Shown: positions 42,390 to 52,386, counted from the first letter of the stretch. The stretch: DNA of 64,000 nt from DATAEG01 sp963703085 (GCA_963703085.1 OY969789.1:3286001-3350000); one strand, 5' to 3'. Program-made: numbers and translations. Notes: generated by a model not told the origin, from the sequence alone.

Positions 42390-43735
42390 GTCGGACGGAC
42401 CTCTCGGCCACCACCGCGCGCCTGCACGATCCTGGCACGTACGTCTCCGGCGTTCCCTTCGCCGAACTTGCCGCGTTACGCCGCGAGCGCGGGGCGGTGT
42501 GGGTCGAGGAGCCTGCCGTTCCCGGATTCCCCGGCGGAGCGGGCTATCTGTTGGTGTTGCGCAACGCCGACGTCCGCGCCGTGCTGGCCGACCCGGCCAC
42601 CTTCTCCTCACATCTCGGCGGCACCCAGATCCGCGACCCGGCCGACCCCGAGGCGCTGCAGTACGTCCGCCGAATGATGCTGAACATGGATCCGCCCGAG
42701 CACTCCCGGCTGCGCAAGCTGGTGGCCGCTTCGTTCACTCCGCGGGCGGTGCGCTCGCTGGAGACGCGGATCGCCGCACATGCTGCCGAGCTGGTCGCCG
42801 CCATGCTCGGCGACGCCGCGTTTGGGGAGTGCGATTTCGCCAAGGAAGTGGCGGCGGATCTGCCGTTGCTCGCGCTCGCTGACGTGCTGGGAGTGCCGGC
42901 CGAGGACCGCTGGCTCATGTTCGACTGGTCGAACCGGGTGATCGGCTTCCAGGATCCCGACTACGCGGCGAGTGCAGAGTTCGACGCCACCGCCGGGACG
43001 GCACTGGCCCGGCGCGCTGTACAGCAACGCCCGGTGCCGGCTGCGGACGGGACGATGCCCGACCCGCGGACCCGGGCCGGCATGCCGGACCTGTACGCGT
43101 ATGCCCACCTTCTCGGCGAACACAAGCGTGCGCAGCCGGGTGAGGACGTGATGTCGATCCTGATGGGGCAACGTGATGACGGTGGTGCCCGGCTCGGCGT
43201 CGAAGAGTTCGAGAACATGTTCTGGTTGTTCGCGGTGGCCGGCAACGAAACGCTGCGCAACGGGTTGCCCGGCGGCATGATCGGATTGCTTCAGCATCCC
43301 GATCAGCAGGCCCGGTTGCGCGCCGAGCCGGCTTTGCTCGACTCCGCGGTCGAGGAAATGCTGCGCTGGTGGACGCCGGTGATGACCTTTCGTCGCACCG
43401 CGACGACCGCCGCCCAGGTCGCCGGTGAGCAACTCGATGCCGGTGACAAGGTCGTGGTGTCCTTCATCGCCGCCAATCACGACGAGGCCGAGTTCGCCGC
43501 ACCCGATGCCTTCGACATCGGACGGTTCGCCGGCCGGGGTGGCGGTAGGCACGTCGTCTTCGGCTACGGCCCGCACTTCTGCCTCGGGGCACATCTGGCC
43601 CGGACCCAGATGCGTGCCCTGTTCGGCGAGTTGCTGCGCCGGACCCGCCGGATCACCGCTGCCGGTGAGCCCGCCTTGTTGCGCTCGAACTTCCAGCGCG
43701 GAGTGAAGCGGCTGCCGATTCGGTGGGAGCGCTGA
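42386..43735 (+). CDS. Cytochrome P450
   Basis: 449 aa from a GTG. The heme-binding loop is VFGYGPHFCLGAHLAR with the Cys ligand near residue 399. The I-helix FAVAGNETLRNG has the A/G-G-x-E-T oxygen-activation motif, and the K-helix is VEEMLRWWTPV (E-x-x-R). It resembles bacterial CYP families that hydroxylate fatty acids, terpenes or steroids (LNMDPPEHSRLRKLV is typical). No ferredoxin is adjacent. It sits between mutM and smc, where many actinobacteria have none. Confidence 0.9.
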   Translation: MSRTDLSATTARLHDPGTYVSGVPFAELAALRRERGAVWVEEPAVPGFPGGAGYLLVLRNADVRAVLADPATFSSHLGGTQIRDPADPEALQYVRRMMLNMDPPEHSRLRKLVAASFTPRAVRSLETRIAAHAAELVAAMLGDAAFGECDFAKEVAADLPLLALADVLGVPAEDRWLMFDWSNRVIGFQDPDYAASAEFDATAGTALARRAVQQRPVPAADGTMPDPRTRAGMPDLYAYAHLLGEHKRAQPGEDVMSILMGQRDDGGARLGVEEFENMFWLFAVAGNETLRNGLPGGMIGLLQHPDQQARLRAEPALLDSAVEEMLRWWTPVMTFRRTATTAAQVAGEQLDAGDKVVVSFIAANHDEAEFAAPDAFDIGRFAGRGGGRHVVFGYGPHFCLGAHLARTQMRALFGELLRRTRRITAAGEPALLRSNFQRGVKRLPIRWER

Positions 43736-43869
43736 ACGGCACTCGCGGATTGACCTCGGCGGGGCCGGGTGGGACCATTCCTGTCACAACACCTGTCGCC
43801 GCGCGAGCACCGATCGTGACGTCGCGGCGATCACTTGTACAGGCAAGCCAGTCGCGAAAGGCCGTGCAC

Positions 43870-44064
43870 ATGGCCCGGGCACTTTTCGGTTACGTGGACA
43901 ATCCCTGCGATCACCGCACCCTGGAACTGCAGGTGGCGCAACTGCGTGGACGCATCAGGGCGTTGGAGGCGGAGGTCGCCGAACTGCGCGGCGAAGCCGC
44001 CGCCCGGGACGCGATGGAACGGCAACTGCTGATGCAGGACGAGGCGGCGCCGGCGCTGGCCTGA
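43870..44064 (+). CDS. Small coiled-coil protein of unknown function
   Basis: 64 aa from the ATG at 43870; the frame is open from 43723, overlapping the P450 gene. ALFGYVDNPCDHRTLELQ is followed by a heptad-like helix (VAQLRGRIRALEAEVAELRG) and an acidic end. One Cys-x-His pair. No family is known to me; it could oligomerise. It lies 130 bp before smc. Confidence 0.55.
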   Translation: MARALFGYVDNPCDHRTLELQVAQLRGRIRALEAEVAELRGEAAARDAMERQLLMQDEAAPALA

Positions 44065-44194
44065 CCGGCTTTCTAGCACTCGTCCCACCTGCCACTGCGC
44101 ACACACTGGTCACACCCCGCGTGCCCTCTCCGCGGGCTGCCGCCCGGCCGGTTAGATTGCTGTGACCGCACCGATCGCACAGCGCCGGAGGATC

Positions 44195-47100
44195 GTGCAT
44201 CTCAAGTCGCTCACGCTGAAGGGCTTCAAGTCCTTCGCGTCCGCCACCGCCCTGCGTTTCGAACCGGGCATCACTGCCGTGGTCGGACCGAACGGCTCGG
44301 GCAAGAGCAACGTCGTGGACGCCATCGCCTGGGTACTCGGCGAGCAAGGTGCCAAGGCGTTGCGCGGCGGCAAGATGGAAGACGTCATCTTCGCCGGGAC
44401 CGCCGGGCGTCCCCCGCTGGGCCGTGCGGAGGTCACCCTCACCATCGACAACAGCGACAATGCGCTGCCGATCGAGTACACCGAGGTGTCGATCACCCGC
44501 CGGATGTTCCGCGACGGCGCGAGTGAATACGAGATCAACGGCCAGCCGTCCAGGTTGCTGGACATCCAGGAGTTGCTGTCCGATTCCGGCATCGGCCGGG
44601 AGATGCACGTCATCGTCGGCCAAGGCCAGCTCGACTCGGTTCTGCAGGCCCGTCCGGAAGATCGGCGCGGGTTCATCGAAGAGGCCGCCGGCGTCCTGAA
44701 GCACCGCAAGCGCAAGGAAAAGGCGCTGCGCAAGCTGGACGCGATGCAGGCCAACCTCACCCGGCTGACCGACCTCACCGCCGAGCTGCGCCGCCAGCTC
44801 AAGCCGCTGGGCCGGCAGGCCGAGGTGGCCCGGCGCGCGGCCGGTGTCCAGGCCGAGCTGCGCGACTCGCGGCTGCGGCTGTTGGCCGACGATCTCACTC
44901 AGTTGCGCGAACAGGTCGCGTCCGAGGTGGCCGACGAGGAGGCCATCCGCGCGGAACGGACCACGGTGGAGACCGAGCTGGCAGGCGCGCGCGCCCGAGA
45001 GTCCGAACTCGAGGCAGTGCTGGCCGAATCGGCTCCTGCGGTGACCCATGCCCAGGAAACCTGGTACCGGTTGTCCGCGCTGGAAGAACGGTTCCGCGGC
45101 ACCGCGCGGATCGCCGCAGAACGGGTCCGGCACCTGAGTTCTTTCGCCGAGGACGAGCAGTTCGGCCGCGATCCGGAGACGCTGGAGGCGGAGGCCGCTG
45201 AGGTGCGCGCACAGCAGGACGAGCTCACCAGCTCGCTCGACGAGGCGCAGGCGGCGCTGGACGCGGCGACGGCGGACCGTCAAGACCGCGAAGCGATGCT
45301 GGCCGACGCCGAGCGGGCTCTCGTTGCCGCGGTGCGCGCCGTCGCCGATCGCCGCGAAGGGCTGGCGAAGCTCACCGGACAGCTCAACGCGTTGCGTACT
45401 CGCTCCACTGCCGCCGCGGAGGAGATCGAGCGGCTGACCGCGGCCGGCGCGGATGCCCGGGAACGGGCCGTCACTGCCGAGCAGGAACTGCAGGCGCTGC
45501 AACGCGAGGTCGGGGCGCTGGACGCCGGCGAGCTCGGCCTCGACGAGCGCCACGAGATGGCCGTCGCCGCCCACGAGAGGCTCACCGCCACCGTCCGGCA
45601 CTTGAGCGACGCAGAACGGGAGGCCGAGCGCGAGCACTCCACCTGGACCGCCCGACGTGAGGCACTGGCACTCGGCCTCACCCGCAAGGACGGCGCCGGC
45701 GCGCTGCTCGCCGCGGGCGCGACTATGCCCGGCGTGCTCGGCTCGGTCGCGGCCCTGCTCAGCGTCGAGGCCGGTCATGAGGCAGCCCTGGCTGCCGCGC
45801 TCGGAGCGATCGCCGACGCGGTGGCGGTGACGGGGCCGAAGGACGCCGCTGCTGCGATCGCCCTGCTGAAGGAGCAGGAAGCCGGGCGGGCCGGCCTCCT
45901 CGTCGGCGGCTCGAGCCCCGGCACCGACCGCGGCAGCTGGCCGGTGCTGTCGGACGGCGCGGTCTGGGCGGTGGACGTCGTGCACGCTCCCGATGCGCTG
46001 CGTGGCGCAGTGCAGGGGGCGCTGGACCGGGTCGCTGTGGTCGCTGACCTTGCCGCGGCGGCCCGGCTCGTCGAGCAGAACCCGGACGTTCGCGCGGTCA
46101 CCGCAGCGGGAGACGTGCTCGGTCGGCGCTGGGCGGTGGGTGGATCCGCGTCGGCGCCCAGCGCGCTGGAGATCCAGGCGGCCGTCGACGAGGCAGACAT
46201 CAATGCCGAGGCGGCAGCCGGCCGGGTCAGCCGGTTGCGCGGCGAGCTGGCCGAGGCGCAGGAGAGTGAGTCGCAAGCCGGCCAGGAGGTGCGCGCCGCC
46301 CTGACAGCGCTGAACGAGTCGGATGCCCGGCTGTCGGCGGTGGCCGAGCGCCTGGCCGAACTGGGTCAGGCCGCCCGCTCGGCGCACGCCGAGGCGCAAC
46401 GACTGCAGACTGCCCGAGCCGAGGCCGAAACCGCCCGGGACCGCGACCTGGTCGGGCTGTCCGAGCTGGAAGAACGGCTCGCCGTCGCCTTGGACGAGCA
46501 CGTCGAGGAGGAGCCCGCCACCGACGAGCGAGATCGGGCCGCAGCGGCGGCCGGCGCGGCTCGGACCGCCGAGACCGAGGCGCGGCTGGCGCTGCGCACG
46601 GTGGAGGAACGGGTCCGGGCCTTGGCCGGTCGGGCCGAGCAGCTCGAGGCCGCAGCGGTGGCCGAGCGCACCGCGCGGGCCCGTTTCGCAGAGGCACGCC
46701 GAGCCCGGGCCAGAGCCGCGGCGATTGCCCACGCGGTGCAAGGTGTCGCCGAGCGCGGGCTGGCCATGGTCGGCTCGTCGGTCGCCCAGGCCGGCGCCGA
46801 TCGTGAGGCGTTACAGCGCTCCCGGGCCGACCGGGAGAGCGAAGCACAGCAGGTTCGGGTGCGCACCCGCGAGCTCGCGGCACGGCTGGAGACCCTGGTC
46901 GACGCGGTGCACCGCGACGAGGTGCTGCGCGCCGAGCAGCGGCTGCGGATCGAGGCCTTGGAGACCCGCGCGGTCGAGGAGTACGGCGTCGAGCCGGATG
47001 CCCTGCTCGCCGAGTATGGCCCCGAACAGCTCACGCCGCCGAGTTCGATCGAGATCGCCGAGTACGAGCAGGCGAAGGAACGTGGTGAAGAGGTCGTGGC

Positions 47101-47833
47101 CCCGCAGCCGGGCCCGTTCCACCGGCCCACCCAGGAGAAGCGCGCCGCTCGCGCGGAACGCGACCTGGCACTGCTGGGCAAAGTGAATCCGCTCGCCCTG
47201 GAGGAGTTCGCGGCGCTGGAGGAGCGCCACCAGTTCCTGTCCACCCAGCTCGAGGACCTCAAGGACACCCGGCGCGATCTGTTGACCGTGATCAAGGAGG
47301 TCGATGATCGCATCCTCGAGGTGTTCACCGCCGCGTATGCGGACGTGGCCCGCGAGTTCGAAACGGTGTTCGCGACGCTGTTCCCGGGCGGTGAGGGCCG
47401 GCTCGTGCTCACCGATCCGGACGACATGCTGCTCACGGGTATCGACGTGGAGGCACGCCCGCCGGGCAAGAAGGTGAAGCGGTTGTCCCTGCTGTCCGGT
47501 GGCGAGCGCTCGCTGACCGCGGTAGCTCTGCTGGTGGCCATCTTCCGGGCCCGGCCCTCGCCGTTCTACATCCTCGACGAGGTCGAGGCAGCTCTGGACG
47601 ACGTCAACCTCGGCCGGCTGATCGGGCTCATCGCCGAACTGCGGACCAGCAGTCAGATCATCATCATCACCCACCAGAAGCGGACGATGGAGATCGCGGA
47701 CGCCCTCTACGGCGTGAGCATGCGCGGCGACGGCATCACCCAGGTCATCAGCCAGCGGTTGCGCGACGCCGGAACCGACCGTGCGGCAGCAGCCGAACCG
47801 GTGCGCCAGTCCGAGCCGGCGGTGGCCGGATGA
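44195..47833 (+). CDS. smc: Chromosome segregation protein SMC
   Basis: About 1,212 aa from the GTG at 44195 (MHLKSLTLKGFKSF, the family's usual N-terminus); GTG at 44162 would add 11 residues. Walker A is GPNGSGKSN near residue 31. Two long coiled coils flank a hinge at about 500-650 (TMPGVLGSVAALLSVEAGHE, VTGPKDAAAAIALL). The C-terminal head has the signature LSGGERSLTAVALL near 1101 and Walker B YILDEVEAALDD. It compacts and separates chromosomes with ScpAB. Confidence 0.96.
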   Translation: MHLKSLTLKGFKSFASATALRFEPGITAVVGPNGSGKSNVVDAIAWVLGEQGAKALRGGKMEDVIFAGTAGRPPLGRAEVTLTIDNSDNALPIEYTEVSITRRMFRDGASEYEINGQPSRLLDIQELLSDSGIGREMHVIVGQGQLDSVLQARPEDRRGFIEEAAGVLKHRKRKEKALRKLDAMQANLTRLTDLTAELRRQLKPLGRQAEVARRAAGVQAELRDSRLRLLADDLTQLREQVASEVADEEAIRAERTTVETELAGARARESELEAVLAESAPAVTHAQETWYRLSALEERFRGTARIAAERVRHLSSFAEDEQFGRDPETLEAEAAEVRAQQDELTSSLDEAQAALDAATADRQDREAMLADAERALVAAVRAVADRREGLAKLTGQLNALRTRSTAAAEEIERLTAAGADARERAVTAEQELQALQREVGALDAGELGLDERHEMAVAAHERLTATVRHLSDAEREAEREHSTWTARREALALGLTRKDGAGALLAAGATMPGVLGSVAALLSVEAGHEAALAAALGAIADAVAVTGPKDAAAAIALLKEQEAGRAGLLVGGSSPGTDRGSWPVLSDGAVWAVDVVHAPDALRGAVQGALDRVAVVADLAAAARLVEQNPDVRAVTAAGDVLGRRWAVGGSASAPSALEIQAAVDEADINAEAAAGRVSRLRGELAEAQESESQAGQEVRAALTALNESDARLSAVAERLAELGQAARSAHAEAQRLQTARAEAETARDRDLVGLSELEERLAVALDEHVEEEPATDERDRAAAAAGAARTAETEARLALRTVEERVRALAGRAEQLEAAAVAERTARARFAEARRARARAAAIAHAVQGVAERGLAMVGSSVAQAGADREALQRSRADRESEAQQVRVRTRELAARLETLVDAVHRDEVLRAEQRLRIEALETRAVEEYGVEPDALLAEYGPEQLTPPSSIEIAEYEQAKERGEEVVAPQPGPFHRPTQEKRAARAERDLALLGKVNPLALEEFAALEERHQFLSTQLEDLKDTRRDLLTVIKEVDDRILEVFTAAYADVAREFETVFATLFPGGEGRLVLTDPDDMLLTGIDVEARPPGKKVKRLSLLSGGERSLTAVALLVAIFRARPSPFYILDEVEAALDDVNLGRLIGLIAELRTSSQIIIITHQKRTMEIADALYGVSMRGDGITQVISQRLRDAGTDRAAAAEPVRQSEPAVAG

Positions 47834-47873
47834 ACCGGCGGCAGGTCGGCCGGGACCCACGAAAGGGCGCCAC

Positions 47874-48791
47874 GTGATTGACGCACCAGCAGAGCCGATT
47901 GCTGTCGAGCGGGGCGCAATTCGGCTAGCCGGGTCGCTGTGGCGCCCGGCTGGTGAACTGCGATGTCTGGTGCTGATGCATCCGGGCTCGGGTCCGTCCG
48001 ACCGGGACAACGACGTCTACTTCCCCCCGATCCGGCGAATGCTGCTCGATGCCGGCTGCGCGGTGGCGTCGTTCGATAAGCGGGGAGTCGGGGAGTCCAG
48101 CGGCGATTGGCTGCAGGCGGACATCGTCGATCAGGCGGATGACGCGCTGGCCTGCGCCGCGGTGCTGCGCCGGAGACTGCCGGCCGTCCCGCTCGGGCTG
48201 TTCGGGCACAGTCAGGGCGGTTGGGTCGTCCTCGAGGCGACGGCGCGCTCGTCGGACGTAGCATTCGTCGTCACCAACTCCGGGCCGGGTGTCAGCCCGG
48301 CCGATCAGGAGCGCTACGCGACCGCGAACAACCTCGCCGATGCCGGCTGGAGCGAGGCGCAGCGTGCCGAAGGGATGGAGTGCTTCGAGCGCGTCCTGCG
48401 CGCGATGAGTGAGCGCGTGACGCTCGCCGACTTCCGGGCTGCGACGCAGGCAGCGGGGCAGAGCGAGCTGCTGGCCCGGGTCGCCGAGCGGGCATTCGTT
48501 CCCGAGGATCCGCAGCTGTGGGAATTCGCGGCCCGCATCATCGATTACGACCCCGGGCCGGTGCTGAGCAGAGTCACGGTCCCGGTGTTGGCCCTCTTCG
48601 GAGCCGCCGACGCGGTCGTCCCCGTCGACACCAGCGTCGCGGTATTCCGCCGGATGGTGCGCCCGGAGCTGCTGACAGTTGCCGTGCTGGCCGGCGGCGG
48701 CCATCGCATCCAGAGCGGGTCGCCGGGCGAGCTGGTCACCGGGTACCGCGAGGCGCTCACCGGATTCCTCGCTCGCGCACTGCCCGAGTGA
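47874..48791 (+). CDS. Alpha/beta-fold hydrolase
   Basis: 305 aa from a GTG at 47874. LVLMHPGSGPSDRDND is the oxyanion region, FGHSQGGWVVLEA holds the nucleophile Ser, LFGAADAVVPVDTS the acidic residue and LAGGGHRIQSGSPG the catalytic His. It resembles the YqiA/BAAT-like dienelactone hydrolase side of the family. The substrate is unknown. It lies between smc and ftsY as an accessory gene. Confidence 0.85.
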   Translation: MIDAPAEPIAVERGAIRLAGSLWRPAGELRCLVLMHPGSGPSDRDNDVYFPPIRRMLLDAGCAVASFDKRGVGESSGDWLQADIVDQADDALACAAVLRRRLPAVPLGLFGHSQGGWVVLEATARSSDVAFVVTNSGPGVSPADQERYATANNLADAGWSEAQRAEGMECFERVLRAMSERVTLADFRAATQAAGQSELLARVAERAFVPEDPQLWEFAARIIDYDPGPVLSRVTVPVLALFGAADAVVPVDTSVAVFRRMVRPELLTVAVLAGGGHRIQSGSPGELVTGYREALTGFLARALPE

Positions 48792-48857
48792 TCGGTGGGC
48801 TGACCCGCCGGAGCAACCACGAGCCGGCAGCAGCTGTCCGTCCGAGCTGCTGACAAG

Positions 48858-50027
48858 ATGGGCTCCGTGGAAATCCTCATCATCGCTGCGGTCATCGTCG
48901 TTCTCGCGCTGATCGCCGTCGTCGCCTTTGTGGTGCCCCGGTTCCGCGGCGGACGGCCCCAGCCACCGGCACGCCCCACCCAGCCCGCGGAGCCAGCGGT
49001 CGGCGAGGAGGCCGAGCCGCCCCGCGAGTCGCCGAGGCCAAGCGTGGGCAGCACCGCGACGCTGCCCGAGCCGGAACTGGAGGCTGCGCCCGAGCTCGAG
49101 GTGCCAGAGCCGACCGCCGGCCGGCTGGTCCGGCTGCGGGCCCGGCTGTCCCGGTCGCAGAACGTGCTGGGCCGCGGTCTGCTGGCGGTACTGGCTCGCG
49201 ACCGGCTCGACGACGCCGCCTGGGAAGAGATCGAGGACGCGTTGATCGGTGCTGACGTGGGCATCGCATCGACCACGCAGATCGTGGAGAACCTGAAGAC
49301 CCGGACCAGGGTCCAGGGCACCCGCACCGAGGACGAGCTGCGCGCGATGCTCGCCGCCGAGCTGGTGCAGGCGCTGCAACCCGACCTCGACCGCACCCTG
49401 CACACCGTCTCGACCGGCGACGGACCCGCCGTGCTGCTCGTGGTCGGGGTCAATGGCACCGGCAAGACCACGACCTGCGGCAAGCTCGCCCGGGTGCTGG
49501 TCGCCGACGGTCGCAGCGTCGTGCTCGGCGCTGCCGACACGTTCCGAGCCGCAGCGGCTGATCAGCTGGAGACGTGGGGTTCTCGGGTGGGCGCGCGCAC
49601 GGTGCGCGGACCAGAAGGCGGCGACCCGGCCAGTGTCGCCTTCGATGCGGTCAAGGAGGGTGCGGCGGAGGGGGTCGACGTGGTGCTCATCGACACCGCC
49701 GGCCGGTTGCACACCAAGGTCGGGTTGATGGACGAGCTGGGCAAGGTGAAGCGCATCGTCGAGCGCCGCGGTCCGGTCGATGAAACTCTTCTGGTGCTGG
49801 ACGCCACGACCGGCCAGAACGGCCTCGTCCAGGCCCGGGTGTTCACCGAAGTCGTGGATGTGACCGGCATCGTGCTCACCAAGCTCGACGGGACGGCGAA
49901 GGGGGGCATCGTCATCAGCGTGCAACGCGAGCTGGGGGTGCCGGTGAAACTGGTCGGGTTGGGCGAGGGAGCAGACGACCTCGCGCCGTTCGAGCCGGAG
50001 CAGTTCGTCGACGCGCTGCTCGGCTGA
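48858..50027 (+). CDS. ftsY: Signal recognition particle receptor FtsY
   Basis: 389 aa. An N-terminal membrane helix (VEILIIAAVIVVLALIAVVA) and a Pro/Glu-rich acidic A domain (to about 90) are followed by the NG GTPase: LLVVGVNGTGKTTTCGKLA (G1, about 193-211), ADTFRAAAADQL, LIDTAGRLHTKV and LTKLDGTAKGG. It docks ribosome-SRP complexes at the membrane; its partner ffh is at 58451. An integral N-terminal helix is normal in actinobacteria. Confidence 0.96.
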   Translation: MGSVEILIIAAVIVVLALIAVVAFVVPRFRGGRPQPPARPTQPAEPAVGEEAEPPRESPRPSVGSTATLPEPELEAAPELEVPEPTAGRLVRLRARLSRSQNVLGRGLLAVLARDRLDDAAWEEIEDALIGADVGIASTTQIVENLKTRTRVQGTRTEDELRAMLAAELVQALQPDLDRTLHTVSTGDGPAVLLVVGVNGTGKTTTCGKLARVLVADGRSVVLGAADTFRAAAADQLETWGSRVGARTVRGPEGGDPASVAFDAVKEGAAEGVDVVLIDTAGRLHTKVGLMDELGKVKRIVERRGPVDETLLVLDATTGQNGLVQARVFTEVVDVTGIVLTKLDGTAKGGIVISVQRELGVPVKLVGLGEGADDLAPFEPEQFVDALLG

Positions 50028-50049
50028 CCTGCCCGGCTAGGGTGGTCGG

Positions 50050-51075
50050 GTGAGGGCTCTGTACAAACCGGCAGCGGCGCCGGGACTGGAACTGGTCGAA
50101 CGCCCGGAACCCCAGGCCGGTCCGGGCGAGGTCAAGATCCGGGTGCAGCGCGCCGGCATCTGCGGTACCGACCTGCACATCGACACGTGGGACGAGTGGG
50201 CCGCCGGCGCAGTGAATGCGCCGCTGATCGTGGGGCACGAATTTTCCGGCGAGGTGGTGGCGCTCGGCTCCGGTGTCCGCGATGTGACGGTCGGCGATCA
50301 GGTCTCCGGCGAGGGTCATATCGTCTGCGGCACCTGCCGCAACTGCCGCGCCGGGCGGCGTCACCTCTGCATCCGCACCAAGGGCATCGGGGTGAACCGG
50401 GACGGCGCCTTCGCCGACTACGTCGTGCTGCCGGAGTCGAACGTCTGGGTGCACGATCCGGTGATCGACCCGGATCTGGCGGCGCTGTTCGACCCGTTCG
50501 GCAATGCGGTGCACACGGCGCTGAGCTTTCCGCTCGTCGGCGAGGACGTGCTGATCACCGGTGCCGGGCCGATCGGGCTGATCGCCGCGGCGGTGGCTCG
50601 CCACGTCGGAGCTCGGTTCGTCGTGATCACCGACGTGAGCGCGCCCCGGCTCGAACTGGCCAAACAGCTCGGCGTGGATCTCGCGCTGGACGTGAGCGCC
50701 CACCGCATTTCCGAGGCGCAGCACCAGTTGGGCATGCGGGAGGGCTTCGACGTGGGGATGGAGATGAGCGGGCACGCCACCGCGCTGCCGGAGATGCTGG
50801 CCAACATGAATCACGGCGGCCGGATCGCCATGCTCGGGCTGCCCAGCGCTCCGATCGAGATCGACTGGGGCAAGGTCGCCACCCACATGATCACGATCAA
50901 GGGCATCTACGGTCGGGAGATGTTCGAGACCTGGTACGCGATGAGCGCGATGCTTCGCTCCGGCCTGGACATCAGCCCGGTCATCACCGACCGATTCCCT
51001 GCCGAGAACTGGCAGGAGGCGTTCGACACCACCCGGTCCGGACGCTCCGGCAAAGTCGTCATGGACTGGAGCTGA
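50050..51075 (+). CDS. tdh: L-threonine 3-dehydrogenase
   Basis: 341 aa from a GTG. A medium-chain dehydrogenase with catalytic zinc ligands in GICGTDLHIDTWDEWA and VGHEFSGEV, a structural zinc in CGTCRNCRAGRRHLC, and NAD-binding ITGAGPIGLIAAAVA. It oxidises threonine to 2-amino-3-ketobutyrate. The next gene, kbl, completes the pathway to glycine and acetyl-CoA, 5 nt downstream. Confidence 0.95.
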   Translation: MRALYKPAAAPGLELVERPEPQAGPGEVKIRVQRAGICGTDLHIDTWDEWAAGAVNAPLIVGHEFSGEVVALGSGVRDVTVGDQVSGEGHIVCGTCRNCRAGRRHLCIRTKGIGVNRDGAFADYVVLPESNVWVHDPVIDPDLAALFDPFGNAVHTALSFPLVGEDVLITGAGPIGLIAAAVARHVGARFVVITDVSAPRLELAKQLGVDLALDVSAHRISEAQHQLGMREGFDVGMEMSGHATALPEMLANMNHGGRIAMLGLPSAPIEIDWGKVATHMITIKGIYGREMFETWYAMSAMLRSGLDISPVITDRFPAENWQEAFDTTRSGRSGKVVMDWS

Positions 51076-51080
51076 GCCGC

Positions 51081-52260
51081 GTGTACGCAACAGTGGGCGA
51101 TGAACTGCGGGCCACGCTGGCGGACATCGAAGCGGCCGGGCTGACCAAACGGGAGCGGCAGCTCGGCTCACCCCAGGCGGCGACCGTGCTCGCCTCCGGC
51201 CAGCAGGTGCTGAACTTCTGCGCGAACAACTACCTCGGCCTGGCCGACCATCCCGATGTCCTCGCCGCAGCTCACCGCGCCCTCGACGAGTGGGGATTCG
51301 GGATGGCCAGCGTGCGGTTCATCTGCGGCACGCAGACCCAGCACGCCGAACTGGAGCGGCGCATCTCGCAGTTGCTGCACACCGAGGCGACAATCCTCTA
51401 CTCGTCGTGCTTCGACGCGAACGGCGGCCTGTTCGAGGTACTGCTCGACGACTCCGATGCGGTGATCTCCGACGAGCTCAATCATGCCTCGATCATCGAC
51501 GGCATCCGGCTGTGCAAGGCGCGCCGGCTGCGCTACCGCAACCGCGACATGGCCGATCTCGAGCAGCAGCTGCAGTCCGCCTCCGACGCCCGCCGTCGGC
51601 TGATCGTCACCGACGGCGTCTTTTCCATGGATGGGTATCTCGCGCCGCTGCCGGACATCTGCGACCTGGCCGAGCAGTACGACGCGCTGGTGATGGTGGA
51701 CGATTCGCACGCCGTCGGCTTCATCGGGCCCAACGGCGGCGGCACGCCTGACCTGCACGGGGTGACCGACCGCGTCGACATCGTCTCCGGCACGTTGGGC
51801 AAGGCGCTGGGCGGCGCGTCCGGCGGCTACATCAGCGCGCGCCAGGAGGTCGTGGACCTACTGCGGCAGCGCTCGCGGCCCTACCTGTTCTCCAACGCCG
51901 TCGCGCCGGCCGTGGTGGCCGGGTCACTCGCGGCGCTCGACCTGGTCGCCGGCAGCGCCGAGCAGCGCGAGATGTTGCGGACGAACACCGCGCTCTTCCG
52001 CAGTCGGATGACCGAGGAGGGGTTCGACCTACTCGACGGCGAGCACCCGATCGTCCCGGTGATGTTCGGCGATGCGGCGCTCGCCGACGCGGGTCGCCGA
52101 CGCGATGCTGGGCGCCGGCGTGTACGTGATCGCGTTCTCCTATCCGGTGGTCCCGCAGGGCAAGGCGCGTATCCGGGTGCAGCTGTCGGCCGCGCACACC
52201 GCTGCCGATGTCGAGCGGTGCGTCGCCGCCTTCGTCGCCGCCCGCGATTCGGTCGGCTGA
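51081..52260 (+). pseudogene. kbl: 2-amino-3-ketobutyrate CoA ligase with a frameshift near its 3' end
   Basis: From a GTG, about 340 residues are intact: FCANNYLGLADHP, RFICGTQTQHAELERRI, DDSHAVGF and the PLP Lys in SGTLGKALGGASGGY (about 240). After GDAALADA (about 52095) the frame runs into RRRDAGRRR..., while the true end (VADAMLGAGVYVIAFSYPVV, then GKARIRVQLSAAHT) continues in the +1 frame to the TGA at 52260. One extra base in GACGCGGGTC, inside a repeated GCCGACGCG, explains it. The full enzyme would be about 392 aa. It may be a true lesion or a sequencing error. Confidence 0.88.
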
Positions 52261-52283
52261 CCCGCGGTTCAGCTGACCCACGG

Positions 52284-52321
52284 TTCACCAAGGCGAAACA
52301 TCTGCGGCGCAACCGCGAAAC
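52284..52321. promoter_or_regulatory. Candidate GlnR box upstream of amtB-glnB-glnD
   Basis: TTCAC (52284-52288), n6, GAAAC (52295-52299), n6, GGCGC (52306-52310), n6, GAAAC (52317-52321). This keeps the spacing of the streptomycete GlnR site gTnAC-n6-GaAAC-n6-gTnAC-n6-GaAAC, with the second a-site degenerate. It is 66 bp before the amtB start, where GlnR activates nitrogen-limitation genes. Confidence 0.7.
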
Positions 52322-52386
52322 ACGGCTACCCCAGGCTGTGCGTCGAGTAAGTCGTCTCGACGACCTTTTCCACCTTGGGGGGCACA

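Noticed and set aside
43955..46741. 928-codon open frame on the minus strand
   Set aside because: It lies antisense to smc, whose motifs and coiled coils are clear; long antisense frames are expected in high-GC DNA.
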